Positions 47,314-56,247 of a stretch of 64,000 bases of DNA are shown one piece after another. The notes under the pieces were generated by a model. It did no database searches. It saw only the letters and a program-made list of their open reading frames with translations, and was not told the origin of the DNA. Position 1 is the first letter of the stretch. Every line of letters begins with the position of its first letter. The position numbers were made by a program, and so were the translations under genes. The stretch covers positions 59,689 to 123,688 of the forward strand of contig JAZULN010000060.1 of assembly GCA_045603125.1 (NCBI GenBank), given 5' to 3'. Origin of the DNA: CAKSFT01 sp045603125. GTDB lineage: Bacteria; Bacillota; Clostridia; UBA1381.

Positions 47314-48864
47314 ATGCCAAACACAATTTTAATAGTGGTGGCGATTGTGCTTTTTCTTTTGAATATTGCATCTTTTATAGCAGGTGTTACATATAGAAAA
47401 AAGATTGCCGAAGCAGAGATTGGTTCAGCTGAGGCAAAGGCAAAATCTATATTAGAAACTGCAGAAAAGGAAGCAAAAGCCAAGAAGCGTGAGGCTTTAT
47501 TGGAAGCAAAGGAAGAAAATCAAAAGCTAAGAAGCGTTTTAGATGCGGAAATCAAGGATAGAAGACGTGAAGTTTCAAACCAAGAAAAACGCATAAACCA
47601 AAAAGAAGAAAATCTGGATAAAAAGACAGAAAATTTAGAGAAAAAAGAACAAACATTAAACCAAAAACTAAAAGATGTCGAAGAAAAGATGTCAGAACTT
47701 GACGAGGTCAAGAAAAAGCAGATGGCAGAACTTGAAAAGATTTCAGGAATGACCAGCGAAGAAGCAAAAGAGGCACTTATTAAAGACATTGAGGTTCAGG
47801 CAAGGCATGAAGCCGCAATAATGGTTAAAGAAATTGAACAGCAGGCAAAAGAGACAGCAGAGAGCAATGCAAAAAATATTGTTGCATCTTCAATCCAGAA
47901 GGTGGCAGCAGACCATGTTGCCGAAACTACTGTTTCTGTAGTAAATCTTCCCTCAGATGAAATGAAGGGAAGAATCATAGGCAGAGAGGGACGAAATATC
48001 AGAACTCTCGAACAGTTAACAGGTGTTGATTTAATTATCGACGATACACCTGAGGCTGTTATCCTTTCAAGCTTCTCTCCAATCAGAAGAGAAGTTGCAA
48101 GACTAACCCTTGAAAAGCTTATTGTTGACGGTCGCATACAACCGGCAAGAATAGAGGAGTTAGTTAATAAATCACAAAAAGAAGTTGACCAAATCATAAA
48201 GCAAGAGGGTGAAAATGCTACATTTGAAACAAATGTACACGGACTTCATCCAGAACTTATCAAGCTTTTAGGAAAGCTCAGATACCGTACAAGTTACGGA
48301 CAGAATGTGTTAAAGCACTCAATCGAGGTATCTCACTTGGCCGGTGTTATGGCGGGAGAACTCGGCGTTGACGTAGCTTTGGCTCGCCGTGCCGGACTTT
48401 TGCACGATATCGGAAAAGCTGTTGACCATGAGGTTGAAGGCTCACACATCACAATCGGTGCTGACATCGCAAAGAAATATAAAGAAAACAATGATGTCAT
48501 CCATGCAATTATGGCACACCACGGCGATGTTGATGCAGAAACCTTAATTGCACAGCTGGTACAGGCAGCAGATGCTATTTCTGCCGCAAGACCGGGTGCA
48601 AGACGTGAAAATCTTGAAACTTATATTAAGAGATTACAACAACTCGAAGAAATCGCAAACGGTTTTGACGGGGTTGAAAAATCATATGCTATTCAGGCAG
48701 GCCGTGAAATCAGAGTAATGGTAAAACCTGAAGTGGTAAATGACCAGGGCATGATTTTAATTGCCAAGGATATTGCCAAGAAGATTGAATCTGAACTTGA
48801 GTATCCGGGTCAAATCAGGGTAAGCCTGATAAGAGAGACACGAGCAGTGGATTTTGCTAAATAG
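47314..48864 (+). CDS. rny: Ribonuclease Y
   Basis: 516 residues from ATG 47314, preceded by GGGGGTG; ATG 47296 overlaps that site. RNase Y is the membrane-bound endonuclease that starts mRNA decay in Firmicutes. One N-terminal membrane helix ('TILIVVAIVLFLLNIASFIAG'-type), a long charged coiled coil (about 30-180), a KH domain with 'GRIIGREGRNIRTLEQLTGV' and an HD domain with 'HSIEVSHLAGVMAGEL' and 'GLLHDIGKAVDHE'. ymdB follows, as in many relatives. Confidence 0.98.
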   Translation: MPNTILIVVAIVLFLLNIASFIAGVTYRKKIAEAEIGSAEAKAKSILETAEKEAKAKKREALLEAKEENQKLRSVLDAEIKDRRREVSNQEKRINQKEENLDKKTENLEKKEQTLNQKLKDVEEKMSELDEVKKKQMAELEKISGMTSEEAKEALIKDIEVQARHEAAIMVKEIEQQAKETAESNAKNIVASSIQKVAADHVAETTVSVVNLPSDEMKGRIIGREGRNIRTLEQLTGVDLIIDDTPEAVILSSFSPIRREVARLTLEKLIVDGRIQPARIEELVNKSQKEVDQIIKQEGENATFETNVHGLHPELIKLLGKLRYRTSYGQNVLKHSIEVSHLAGVMAGELGVDVALARRAGLLHDIGKAVDHEVEGSHITIGADIAKKYKENNDVIHAIMAHHGDVDAETLIAQLVQAADAISAARPGARRENLETYIKRLQQLEEIANGFDGVEKSYAIQAGREIRVMVKPEVVNDQGMILIAKDIAKKIESELEYPGQIRVSLIRETRAVDFAK

Positions 48865-48871
48865 GAAGTAT

Positions 48872-48900
48872 AGGGTTACTTTTAAGTAACCCTTATTTTT
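48872..48900 (+). terminator. Terminator between rny and ymdB
   Basis: Stem AGGGTTACTT/AAGTAACCCT (48872..48881, 48884..48893) followed by TATTTTTTA, seven bases after the rny stop. It probably reduces rather than blocks read-through into ymdB. Confidence 0.8.
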
Positions 48901-48934
48901 TAAAGATTTACCTTTATTAGAATGGAGATAATTT

Positions 48935-49711
48935 ATGAAGATTTTGGCAATAGGCGATATTGTCGGCAGAATCGGCAGAGATGCCACTATAACATATCTT
49001 GAAAGACACAAGGTGAAGTATGACCTTATAATTGCAAACGGTGAAAATTCCACCCACGCAAATGGGATGTCAAGAGTTGTTTATAAAGAACTCACAGACT
49101 GCGGTATCGACGGGTTTACCATGGGTAACCACACCTGGGGATGCCCTGATGTTATAAATCTTATGAAGTATAACGACAATTTAATCCGCCCTGCTAATTT
49201 TGATGCAGAATGCCCGGGGCGTGGGAGCATGATTTTAAAGGCAAGAAACGGAATGTCGGTTGGTGTTATAAACTTAATCGGCAGAACTTATATGCCAAAT
49301 CCCGCCGATTCACCTTTTACTGCCATGGTGCGTGAATTAGAGGAGTTATCGGGTAAAGCGGATATTGTTTTGGTAGATTTTCATGCAGAGGCAACAAGCG
49401 AAAAAGTAGCTATGGGATATTTCTTAGACGGAAAAGTCACAGCAGTTTTCGGAACTCACACCCATATCCAGACCGCTGATGAGCAAATTTTACCCAAGGG
49501 CACAGGCTATATCACCGACCTTGGGATGACCGGACCTATTCATTCGGTTTTGGGGATGGATAAGAATATCATAGTAAATCGGTTTTTAAACGGTATGCCG
49601 TCAAAGTTTGAGGTGGCAACAGGAAGAGGACAATTCTGCGGCGTAGAATTTGAAATTGACGATGAAACAAAAACCGTAACGGATGTTAAGAGAATATTTG
49701 AGAGATATTAA
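48935..49711 (+). CDS. ymdB: YmdB-family metallophosphoesterase (2',3'-cyclic nucleotide phosphodiesterase)
   Basis: 258 residues, calcineurin-like fold with two metals: 'KILAIGDIVGRIGRDA', 'LIIANGENSTHANG', 'FTMGNHTWG', 'VDFHAEATSEKVAMGYFLDG' and 'VFGTHTHIQTADEQILPKGTGYITDLGM' (in parts). In Bacillus YmdB hydrolyses 2',3'-cAMP and affects biofilm choice, probably through products of RNA decay, which fits its place behind rny. ATG 48935 has ATGGAGATA before it, an acceptable ribosome site. Confidence 0.95.
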   Translation: MKILAIGDIVGRIGRDATITYLERHKVKYDLIIANGENSTHANGMSRVVYKELTDCGIDGFTMGNHTWGCPDVINLMKYNDNLIRPANFDAECPGRGSMILKARNGMSVGVINLIGRTYMPNPADSPFTAMVRELEELSGKADIVLVDFHAEATSEKVAMGYFLDGKVTAVFGTHTHIQTADEQILPKGTGYITDLGMTGPIHSVLGMDKNIIVNRFLNGMPSKFEVATGRGQFCGVEFEIDDETKTVTDVKRIFERY

Positions 49712-49741
49712 AAATGGTGCGGAAGTCCGCACCATTTTTTT
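49712..49741. terminator. Bidirectional terminator between ymdB and the lipoprotein gene
   Basis: Arms AAATGGTGCGGA (49712..49723) and TCCGCACCATTT (49726..49737) with T run to 49741. It starts right after the ymdB stop; the stop of the minus-strand gene (49742..49740) lies in the T run. Confidence 0.88.
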
Positions 49742-49928
49742 ACTTTTCTTCTTCCTCTAAAACAGGTTCTTTTTCAACTTCTTCTTTTTCAATTTCTTCC
49801 TTGGCATCTTTTGAAACATCTTCAACGCCAGAGCCGGTCGGAAGGTCTGTTCCGGGGTCTGAGCCCCAACATGAACATAGGGAAAGAGTCATAACCGATA
49901 CCATTAAAAGTGCTACAATTTTTTTCAT
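49740..49928 (-). CDS. Small acidic lipoprotein
   Basis: 62 residues. The signal 'MKKIVALLMVSVMTLSLCSC' ends in a lipobox-like stretch with cysteines at 18 and 20; the mature part is a Gly/Pro/Ser spacer followed by a Glu/Lys tail ('KEEIEKEEVEKEPVLEEEE'). This would be a lipid-anchored, highly charged peptide outside the membrane. No family is recognised, and low complexity prevents a functional guess. AGAGGTTTT before the ATG is a fair ribosome site. It is alone, convergent to ymdB and divergent from nadK. Confidence 0.65.
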   Translation of the reverse strand: MKKIVALLMVSVMTLSLCSCWGSDPGTDLPTGSGVEDVSKDAKEEIEKEEVEKEPVLEEEEK

Positions 49929-50031
49929 AGAGAAAACCTCTTTTCAATAAATTCCAACACCGAAATTGGGTGTATACCAAAGTATATGATATTTTATTTA
50001 AAATATGCCCGATAAATATTTTAAATATCTG

Positions 50032-50060
50032 TTGAAATAAGAGAAAAAATAGTGTATAAT
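50032..50060 (+). promoter_or_regulatory. Promoter of nadK-argR-recN
   Basis: TTGAAA (50032..50037), 17-bp spacer, TATAAT (50055..50060), 44 bases before the nadK ATG. Confidence 0.8.
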
Positions 50061-50104
50061 ATGTATAAATATGCAATATCATTTAAAAAGATAGGTGATA
50101 GACT

Positions 50105-50932
50105 ATGAAAAAAGTTGTGATAATTCCAAACCCTACAAAAGATAAAGACCTTTTGGTGACAAAGGCGTTAGTAAAATATCTAAACGAAAAAGCCGAGCTT
50201 TTCATGGAAGAAAAGTTTAAAAACTCGGGGCTTTTGGTTGAATATAAAAATGAAGGCTTATATGAAGGTGCCGATGCCGTTATAGTAATCGGTGGCGACG
50301 GTACAATGCTTCAGGTATCCGACCCCTGCAGTAAATATAAAATCCCTGTTATGGGGATAAATTTAGGCAGAATCGGGTTCATGACCGAGGTGGAGGTGGA
50401 TGAATTGGAATCCGCCTGTGACAGGTTATTGGCGGGTGATTATCGCTTGGAAAAGCGTATGATGATGGATATATGTGTGGAAAAATCGGGTGAGGCTAAA
50501 AATGTTTTCTCAGCATTAAATGATGCGGTAATATCAAAAACCGATGCCAAGATGATTGCAGTTGACCTTTATGCTAACGATAATAAAATAAATGTCTACA
50601 CTGCCGATGGAATCATCATCGCAACCCCGACCGGCTCTACCGGTTACTCACTTTCTGCCGGCGGACCTGTTGCCGACCCTTGTATGGAGTTGTTTTTAGC
50701 ATCTCCCATATGTGCACATATGCTAAATAGCCGGCCGGCAGTTATGCCTGCTGATAAGGATATTGTACTGGTTATCACTGGCGGCAATGCGACTTTGACT
50801 GTTGACGGAATTGAAACCGAGAAGATTTATGAGGGCGACCGTGTAAAAATCACAAAATCCGAAAGATGTGTGGATATTATAAAGATGAGCAAATGCTCGT
50901 TTTACGATGTACTTATCAATAAACTGTCATAA
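50105..50932 (+). CDS. nadK: NAD kinase
   Basis: 275 residues; phosphorylates NAD to NADP in the cytoplasm. Diagnostic 'VIGGDGTMLQ' and 'PVMGINLGRIGFMTEVE' are followed by the NAD-binding 'NDAVIS' and 'DGIIIATPTGSTGYSLSAGGP'. The ATG follows ATAGGTGA. It heads the nadK-argR-recN order common in Firmicutes; argR follows after 16 bases. Confidence 0.97.
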   Translation: MKKVVIIPNPTKDKDLLVTKALVKYLNEKAELFMEEKFKNSGLLVEYKNEGLYEGADAVIVIGGDGTMLQVSDPCSKYKIPVMGINLGRIGFMTEVEVDELESACDRLLAGDYRLEKRMMMDICVEKSGEAKNVFSALNDAVISKTDAKMIAVDLYANDNKINVYTADGIIIATPTGSTGYSLSAGGPVADPCMELFLASPICAHMLNSRPAVMPADKDIVLVITGGNATLTVDGIETEKIYEGDRVKITKSERCVDIIKMSKCSFYDVLINKLS

Positions 50933-50948
50933 ACCAAGGAGTTTTAAA

Positions 50949-51398
50949 ATGAAAAGAAACAGACACGCAAGAATATTAAAAATCATAACAGAAAACCCAA
51001 TCCAGACTCAGGAGCAATTAACAGAAATCTTAAGAAACGAAGGATTTGCGGTGACTCAGGCAACAGTTTCCAGGGACATAAAGGAGCTCGGGCTTATTAA
51101 GGTTTCATCGGGTGAGGGTGGATATAGATACGCACAAGGCAAGCAGGCAAGGGAGAATAGCCATAACATAAACGTCTTTTCAAAGGCAGTTGTTAGTGTG
51201 GAATATGCTTTGCATACAGTGGTTGTAAAAACCTTTTCTGGAATGGCACAAGGTGTGGCAGCGTCTTTGGACCAGATGCCGGAGGAAGAAGTCTTAGGCT
51301 CAATTGCAGGAGACGATACTATTGTTCTTATTATGAAGAGCGAGGATGCGGCAAAGAGGATTGTACCCAGGTTAGAAAAACTGTTTAGAAATATTTAA
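50949..51398 (+). CDS. argR: Arginine repressor ArgR
   Basis: 149 residues from ATG 50949, preceded by AAGGAG; a longer frame upstream overlaps nadK without a ribosome site. The N-terminal winged helix shows 'HARILKIITENPIQTQEQL' and 'FAVTQATVSRDIKELGLIKV'. The C-terminal hexamer-forming, arginine-binding domain ends with 'GSIAGDDTIVLIMKSEDAA'. It represses arginine synthesis when arginine is present. No ARG-box-like site is evident nearby. Confidence 0.97.
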   Translation: MKRNRHARILKIITENPIQTQEQLTEILRNEGFAVTQATVSRDIKELGLIKVSSGEGGYRYAQGKQARENSHNINVFSKAVVSVEYALHTVVVKTFSGMAQGVAASLDQMPEEEVLGSIAGDDTIVLIMKSEDAAKRIVPRLEKLFRNI

Positions 51399-51422
51399 TT
51401 TGCCTTGGAGTGAGGATTTAAT

Positions 51423-53102
51423 ATGTTAAAAGGGCTTGATATTAAAAATGTAGCTGTTATTGAAAAAATAAATATTGAATTTTTGGAAGGTCTTACAGTT
51501 TTAACAGGAGAGACGGGTGCCGGAAAATCAATTATCATAGATTCTATAAATATGATTCTCGGTGCCAGGTCTAATAAGGCTCTGGTTCGTCATGGCTCGG
51601 ATAAGGCGGTGGTTTCAGCGTTATTTGATGTTGATGAGGAAACCGGGAAGAAGCTTTCAGATTTTGGAATAGACCCGGAGGATGGCGAGATTATAATAAG
51701 CCGTGACCTTACACCGGAGGGGAAGAGCAATGCCCGAATTAACGGTATGATGGTCCCTATGGGCGTTTTAAAAGAGATAGCGGCGAGCATGGTAAATATT
51801 CATGGTCAACAGGATAGCCGCGATATTTTAGACCGTGAAAAGCATATAGAGTTTTTGGATTTATTCGGTGAAAACGGGGAGATTTTAAAAAGATATAAAG
51901 AAAAATACGATTCTCTTCGAAAAACCAAGAAAAAGCTTTTAGATTTGGAAATTGACGAAGAGGAAAAGTTAAGACGAATAGACCTCTTAAATTATCAGTG
52001 CGACGAAATTGAGAAGGCAGAATTAAAGGTTGGGGAAAAGGAAGAGCTGGAAGTTGAGAGAAAAAAGATGCAAAACCTGACCCATATTGCCGAAGGCGTG
52101 TTTGGTGCGTATAGCGTGTTATATGAAAATGAGACTATGTCTGCCTATGACGGAGTGTGTCGGGCAGAGGATGCCTTATCAAAGGCGGCAGCCTATGATA
52201 AGGATATAGAAAAGATTTTTTCAAGAGTAAGTGATATAAAGTATGCAATAGAGGATGTTGTTCACGAGCTTAAGGGCTTTGACGTGGAGTTTGACGAAAA
52301 CCGCTTAAACGACATTGAGGAAAGGTTAGATACCATAACAAAGCTTGAGAAAAAATACGGCGGGGATACCGAAAGTGTTCTTGGGTATTTTGAAAAAATC
52401 TCATTAGAGCTTGAAAATATAAAAAACAGCGACGAGATTATAGAAAATCTCAAAATAGAAATTCAAAAAGAAGAAGAGGATTTAATAAAAATCGGCAGAG
52501 AGTTAAACGAAAAAAGAAGGATTGACTCAGAAAAACTATCAAAGCTTATAAAAGACGAACTAACAGAACTCGATATGCCAAAAGCTGACTTTGAGGTTTT
52601 AGTAGAGGGGTCTGACGAGTTTTTAAAAAACGGTATGGACCGCGTGGAATTTATGATTACCACAAACCCCGGCGAGCCGCTAAAACCATTGACAAAGGTT
52701 GCATCGGGCGGGGAACTCTCGCGTACTATGCTTGCCATAAAGACCGTTTTATCAGGTCTTGGCGGCGGTGAGACCTTGATATTTGATGAAATTGACACAG
52801 GTGTTTCGGGCAGAGCTTCGCAAAAGATTGCCTCTAAATTATGGCGGCTTGGCAGAAAAAATCAGGTGATATGTATAAGCCACCAACCTCAGCTTGCCGC
52901 ATATTCCGATAACCACTTCTATATTGAAAAGACGCAGGACGAGGACACAACAAAAACGATGGTTAAAAAGCTCTCGGATGAAGAAAGAATCGGGGAGCTT
53001 GCAAGGATAATCGACGGTGAGAACATAACCGATGCGGCCAAAGACCATGCTCGTCAGATGATAGAAAATGCAAAGGCTGTATGTTGGGAGTTGATTTCTT
53101 GA
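51423..53102 (+). CDS. recN: DNA repair protein RecN
   Basis: 559-residue SMC-like ATPase acting early in double-strand break repair. Walker A 'GETGAGKSIIIDSINMILG' near residue 30, coiled coils in the middle (about 150-350), then the signature 'VASGGELSRTMLAIKTVL' and Walker B 'LIFDEIDTGVSG' with 'VICISHQPQLAAYSD'. It lies 24 bases after argR. The stop TGA overlaps a TTG start of the next gene. Confidence 0.97.
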   Translation: MLKGLDIKNVAVIEKINIEFLEGLTVLTGETGAGKSIIIDSINMILGARSNKALVRHGSDKAVVSALFDVDEETGKKLSDFGIDPEDGEIIISRDLTPEGKSNARINGMMVPMGVLKEIAASMVNIHGQQDSRDILDREKHIEFLDLFGENGEILKRYKEKYDSLRKTKKKLLDLEIDEEEKLRRIDLLNYQCDEIEKAELKVGEKEELEVERKKMQNLTHIAEGVFGAYSVLYENETMSAYDGVCRAEDALSKAAAYDKDIEKIFSRVSDIKYAIEDVVHELKGFDVEFDENRLNDIEERLDTITKLEKKYGGDTESVLGYFEKISLELENIKNSDEIIENLKIEIQKEEEDLIKIGRELNEKRRIDSEKLSKLIKDELTELDMPKADFEVLVEGSDEFLKNGMDRVEFMITTNPGEPLKPLTKVASGGELSRTMLAIKTVLSGLGGGETLIFDEIDTGVSGRASQKIASKLWRLGRKNQVICISHQPQLAAYSDNHFYIEKTQDEDTTKTMVKKLSDEERIGELARIIDGENITDAAKDHARQMIENAKAVCWELIS

Positions 53103-53518
53103 AAGAAATTGGAACGGTTGAGAGGATAGATAAAGATTTTTTGTGGGTTCGGGTTAATAGAAAATCCGCTTGCGGAGAAAACTGTGCTACTTGTAAAGGC
53201 GGGTGTGTACCCACCGAGCGGACTGTATGTGTTAAAAACACCAATGAATGTCGGGTGGGGGATAAGATTATTTTAGAATTGGAAACTAAAAAGGTGATGG
53301 GAGCTGCGTTTTTGGTATATATTCTGCCCCTTTTGTCACTTGTTTTAGGGTATTTCTTGGGAGAATATTTTTTTAAAAGTGAAGGGAAATCTATTATTGT
53401 GGGAGCTATTTTAATGGTTTTATCCTTCGTACCCATTCGGATTTTTGATAAAAAAAGCAAGGGAAAATATATAGCAGAGATTTGCGGGATAATAGAAAAA
53501 AACGCTGATGATCTTTAA
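53099..53518 (+). CDS. rseC: RseC/SoxR-reducing-type membrane protein
   Basis: 139 residues from TTG 53099, overlapping the recN stop (TTGA) and placed eight bases after GGGAG; an upstream ATG at 53081 lies inside recN without a ribosome site. Cytoplasmic N-terminal domain with the cysteine motif 'CGENCATCKGGC', then two membrane helices ('GAAFLVYILPLLSLVLGYFLG', split here as one hydrophobic block, and 'SIIVGAILMVLSFVPIRIF'). RseC proteins are linked to electron supply for redox sensors, often near Rnf genes; none are in view. It converges on and overlaps the next gene. Confidence 0.87.
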   Translation: MKEIGTVERIDKDFLWVRVNRKSACGENCATCKGGCVPTERTVCVKNTNECRVGDKIILELETKKVMGAAFLVYILPLLSLVLGYFLGEYFFKSEGKSIIVGAILMVLSFVPIRIFDKKSKGKYIAEICGIIEKNADDL

Positions 53519-53532
53519 TCATCAGCGTTTTT
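53498..53532. terminator. Shared terminator formed by two overlapping gene ends
   Basis: 15-bp perfect arms AAAAACGCTGATGAT (53498..53512) and ATCATCAGCGTTTTT (53518..53532), loop CTTTA. Both stop codons, TAA of rseC (53516..53518) and TAA of the deacetylase (53517..53515), lie at the loop. Confidence 0.9.
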
Positions 53533-54450
53533 AGTATCCTCTGTTTTTTCGCCGGTTTCCGCAGTTGGGATTTCGTTTGGGACATTATCCAAGGTATCAA
53601 AGGTGTAGCCCTCCGAGATAAGGTAGTCGATAATCTGGGGAAGTGCCTTTATATTTACCTTTTTTGTCGCCGAATCGTGCATCAAGATTACCAAATCCTC
53701 TTTGCCCTTGGATGAACTTTTAACTCTTTTGATAAGTCCATCTACAGTTGGGGATTTTGATTCAGCATCCCCTGAGAGTGAGTTCCAGTCACAGTATCGG
53801 AATCCGGCATCTTTTAAGAGTACTTTATATTCCTGCTTTGCCTTTCCGTATGTTCCGGCGTCATAGCTTCCGCCCGGAAACCGGAATATTTTTGGGTAAT
53901 TCTTATCGCCTGTGATATTGCATATTATTGCGTGTGCCTTGTCAATCTCCGACATAAATGCCGTACCCGATGCATATAAATCACTGTAATCATGGGAGTA
54001 TGAGTGGTTTGCCAGGAGATGTCCTTCTGAGTGAGCCCGAAGAGCTATCCCAGGGTTTTTTTCGGCAAGCGAGCCTGCCAAAAAGAAGGTGGCTTTTATG
54101 TCGTAGCGTCTTAGGATATCTAATATGTGTGGGGTCACCGAAGTTGTCGGACCGTCATCAAAGGTCAGATATGCGGTTTTTACTCCGTCGCCTTTAGGTA
54201 GTGTTTTTAAGATGTCAGGCTCGGTTTCGGGGAGAGGCTCGGTTTTAATATTGGTATTATCCGAAATTGGAGCCTCAGCTGGCGGAGTCGCCCCGGGTTT
54301 ATCAAAATTTTTCTTTACAGAAACAAAAGAAAGGATTATAATAATAGATGAGAGGATAGTTACAAAAATGCTTATGGTTCGCTGCTGTTTTCTTAGCTGC
54401 TCGAGTCTTCGTTTTTGACGTTTTATATCCAGCTCTGTTCTGGTTGCCAT
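53515..54450 (-). CDS. Membrane-anchored polysaccharide deacetylase (NodB domain)
   Basis: 311 residues. A basic N-terminus ('RQKRRLEQLRKQQR') and one membrane helix (about 26-46) precede a Pro/Thr-rich linker and a NodB domain from about 90: 'AYLTFDDGPTTSVTPHILDIL' with the catalytic and metal Asp pair, 'HSEGHLLANHSYSH' with the metal histidines, 'FRFPGGSYD' and 'ILMHDS'. It should deacetylate peptidoglycan or another cell-surface polymer outside the membrane. The ATG follows GAGAGGAG. The 3' end is convergent with rseC and shares its terminator. Confidence 0.92.
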   Translation of the reverse strand: MATRTELDIKRQKRRLEQLRKQQRTISIFVTILSSIIIILSFVSVKKNFDKPGATPPAEAPISDNTNIKTEPLPETEPDILKTLPKGDGVKTAYLTFDDGPTTSVTPHILDILRRYDIKATFFLAGSLAEKNPGIALRAHSEGHLLANHSYSHDYSDLYASGTAFMSEIDKAHAIICNITGDKNYPKIFRFPGGSYDAGTYGKAKQEYKVLLKDAGFRYCDWNSLSGDAESKSPTVDGLIKRVKSSSKGKEDLVILMHDSATKKVNIKALPQIIDYLISEGYTFDTLDNVPNEIPTAETGEKTEDTKNADD

Positions 54451-54578
54451 ATTATTTTCTCCTCTCTTTATTATAGTATTGATATTATACTATAATTTAA
54501 GACAAAATTCAACAAAAAATAATAAAATATTTTATAATTTAGTGGGTAAATTTTTGAAATTTCAGGGAGGAAAATAGT

Positions 54579-55445
54579 ATGGATATATTTGTAGCAATTT
54601 TGTCGGTTATTTCCTTCATAGTGTCCTGCGGAACGGCGGGGTATAACAGTACATATCAGATGATTACCGAAAACCCGATGGTGGAGGTAAAAAAAGAGCC
54701 GGAATCGGTTCCGGAGGCAGAAAATACGCATATCATAAACGGGGATTTTTATAGTTTTGACAATAAAGGCAGCGGTTGGGGGTTTGTAAAGAAAAAGGGT
54801 TTAGAGCCGGAAATTTATAAGTCAACGGCCCAGATGTTTGAAACCTATAGCACATACTACCTTGACCCGAAACGTACAAAAAACATATATTTAACCTTTG
54901 ATGAAGGCTATGAAAATGGATACACTGCCACTATTTTAGATATTCTAAAGGAAGAAAAGGTGCCGGCGGCATTCTTTATAACCGGCCCGTATCTTGAAAA
55001 GGAAACGGCACTTGTAGACAGAATGGTAAATGAAGGGCATGTTGTGGGAAATCACACCGTAAACCACCCCAATTTACATAAACTACAGGACCCACAAAAG
55101 ATTGCCGACGAGTTGGGTGGGCTAAACCATGTGTTCTTCGAAAAATACGGTAAAAATATGAAATATATGAGACCTCCTGAGGGTGAATATAGCAGACGGG
55201 TTTTGGCCGTGGCACAAAATCTTGGATATAAGACTATACTCTGGAGCTTTGCCTATAAAGATTGGGATACAAAAAACCAAAAGGGTAAGGACTATGCTTT
55301 TAATCAGGTGACCCCATATCTTCACGACGGTGCGATTATTCTTTTGCATGCTGTATCTAAGGATAACACAGAAGCCCTAAGGGATATTATAAATTACGCT
55401 AGACAAAACGGTTACCGGTTCGCAAGCCTTGACGAGCTGGAATAA
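54579..55445 (+). CDS. pdaA: PdaA-type polysaccharide deacetylase (muramic delta-lactam pathway)
   Basis: 288 residues with an N-terminal hydrophobic segment ('FVAILSVISFIVSCGTAGY', possible signal or lipid anchor) and a NodB domain from about 105. It has the PdaA form of motif 1, 'YLTFDEGYENGYTATILDIL', then 'PAAFFITGPYLE', 'EGHVVGNHTVNHPNL', 'RPPEGEYS' and 'GAIILLHAVSKDN'. In Bacillus PdaA makes muramic delta-lactam in the spore cortex, which is needed for germination. The second deacetylase, next door on the other strand, lacks the TFD-x-GYENG feature. The ATG follows AGGGAGG. Confidence 0.9.
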   Translation: MDIFVAILSVISFIVSCGTAGYNSTYQMITENPMVEVKKEPESVPEAENTHIINGDFYSFDNKGSGWGFVKKKGLEPEIYKSTAQMFETYSTYYLDPKRTKNIYLTFDEGYENGYTATILDILKEEKVPAAFFITGPYLEKETALVDRMVNEGHVVGNHTVNHPNLHKLQDPQKIADELGGLNHVFFEKYGKNMKYMRPPEGEYSRRVLAVAQNLGYKTILWSFAYKDWDTKNQKGKDYAFNQVTPYLHDGAIILLHAVSKDNTEALRDIINYARQNGYRFASLDELE

Positions 55446-55461
55446 CAGAAAGGAATTTTTT

Positions 55462-56151
55462 ATGCCGGAGAAGGAAAACGTTCATAAAAACCACAGAAAC
55501 AGACTAAGACAAAAATTCATAGAAAATGACATTGAGGCTTTGCAACCACATGAAGTGTTGGAGCTGTTGCTTTTCTATGCCTACCGCCAACGTGATACAA
55601 ACGAGATTGCCCATAATCTTTTGAAAAAGTTTGGGTCTTTGTCGGGTGTATTTGAGGCGGATATAAATAGCCTTCAAGAGGTGGAGGACGTAGGATATAA
55701 CACGGCGGTGTTTTTAAAACTTCAGGGAAATATCCAAAGATATTACATGAAGGAAAAGTTTTCAAAGATGCGAAATCTTCAGATAACACCGCAAAATATC
55801 GGCGAATATGCAAGACATCTATTCTACGGCTACACCGATGAGGTATTCTATCTTATATCACTAAACTCAAACTGCGAGGTGATATCCGCCGATATAATTT
55901 CAAAAGGCACGGTAAACAGTAGCGTGGTATATTCCCGTGAGGTTGTGAAAAAAGCACTGGAAACCAAGGCGGTTTTCGTAATCCTTGCCCACAACCACCC
56001 AAACGGTGTCCTTGCTCCGTCAGAGGGAGACGTTAAGACCACAAAGGTTTTAGCCGAAGCTCTGAACTTTATAAATGTAAAGCTGATAGACCACGTGATT
56101 GTGGCAAGGGGCGAGCATATCAGTTTATTTAAGGATTATAAGATTTTGTAA
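55462..56151 (+). CDS. radC: RadC/YsdA-type JAMM protein
   Basis: 229 residues from ATG 55462, preceded by AAAGGAA; a longer frame upstream overlaps pdaA. The N-terminal helix-hairpin-helix part ('PHEVLELLLFYAYRQRDTNEIAH' in parts) is followed by a JAMM/MPN domain with 'VIAHNHPNG'-like 'ILAHNHPNGVLAPSEGD', which holds the zinc ligands H-x-H and D. RadC was once linked to DNA repair, but its role is unsettled. It follows pdaA after 16 bases. Confidence 0.94.
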   Translation: MPEKENVHKNHRNRLRQKFIENDIEALQPHEVLELLLFYAYRQRDTNEIAHNLLKKFGSLSGVFEADINSLQEVEDVGYNTAVFLKLQGNIQRYYMKEKFSKMRNLQITPQNIGEYARHLFYGYTDEVFYLISLNSNCEVISADIISKGTVNSSVVYSREVVKKALETKAVFVILAHNHPNGVLAPSEGDVKTTKVLAEALNFINVKLIDHVIVARGEHISLFKDYKIL

Positions 56152-56182
56152 AAAAACAGGCACTTTAAAAAGTGTCTTTTTT
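56152..56182 (+). terminator. Terminator after radC
   Basis: GGCACTTT/AAAGTGTC (56159..56176, one G-U pair) followed by TTTTTT, starting right behind the stop codon. Confidence 0.7.
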
Positions 56183-56183
56183 C

Positions 56184-56212
56184 TTGAAAAAAATTTCTGA
56201 TTGGTGTATAAT
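56184..56212 (+). promoter_or_regulatory. Promoter of the nucleoid-associated protein gene
   Basis: TTGAAA (56184..56189), 17-bp spacer, TATAAT (56207..56212), 35 bases before the ATG at 56248. It starts at the tail of the radC terminator. Confidence 0.8.
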
Positions 56213-56247
56213 CAATATGTAAATTTTAAAATACACGAGGTAAAAAG

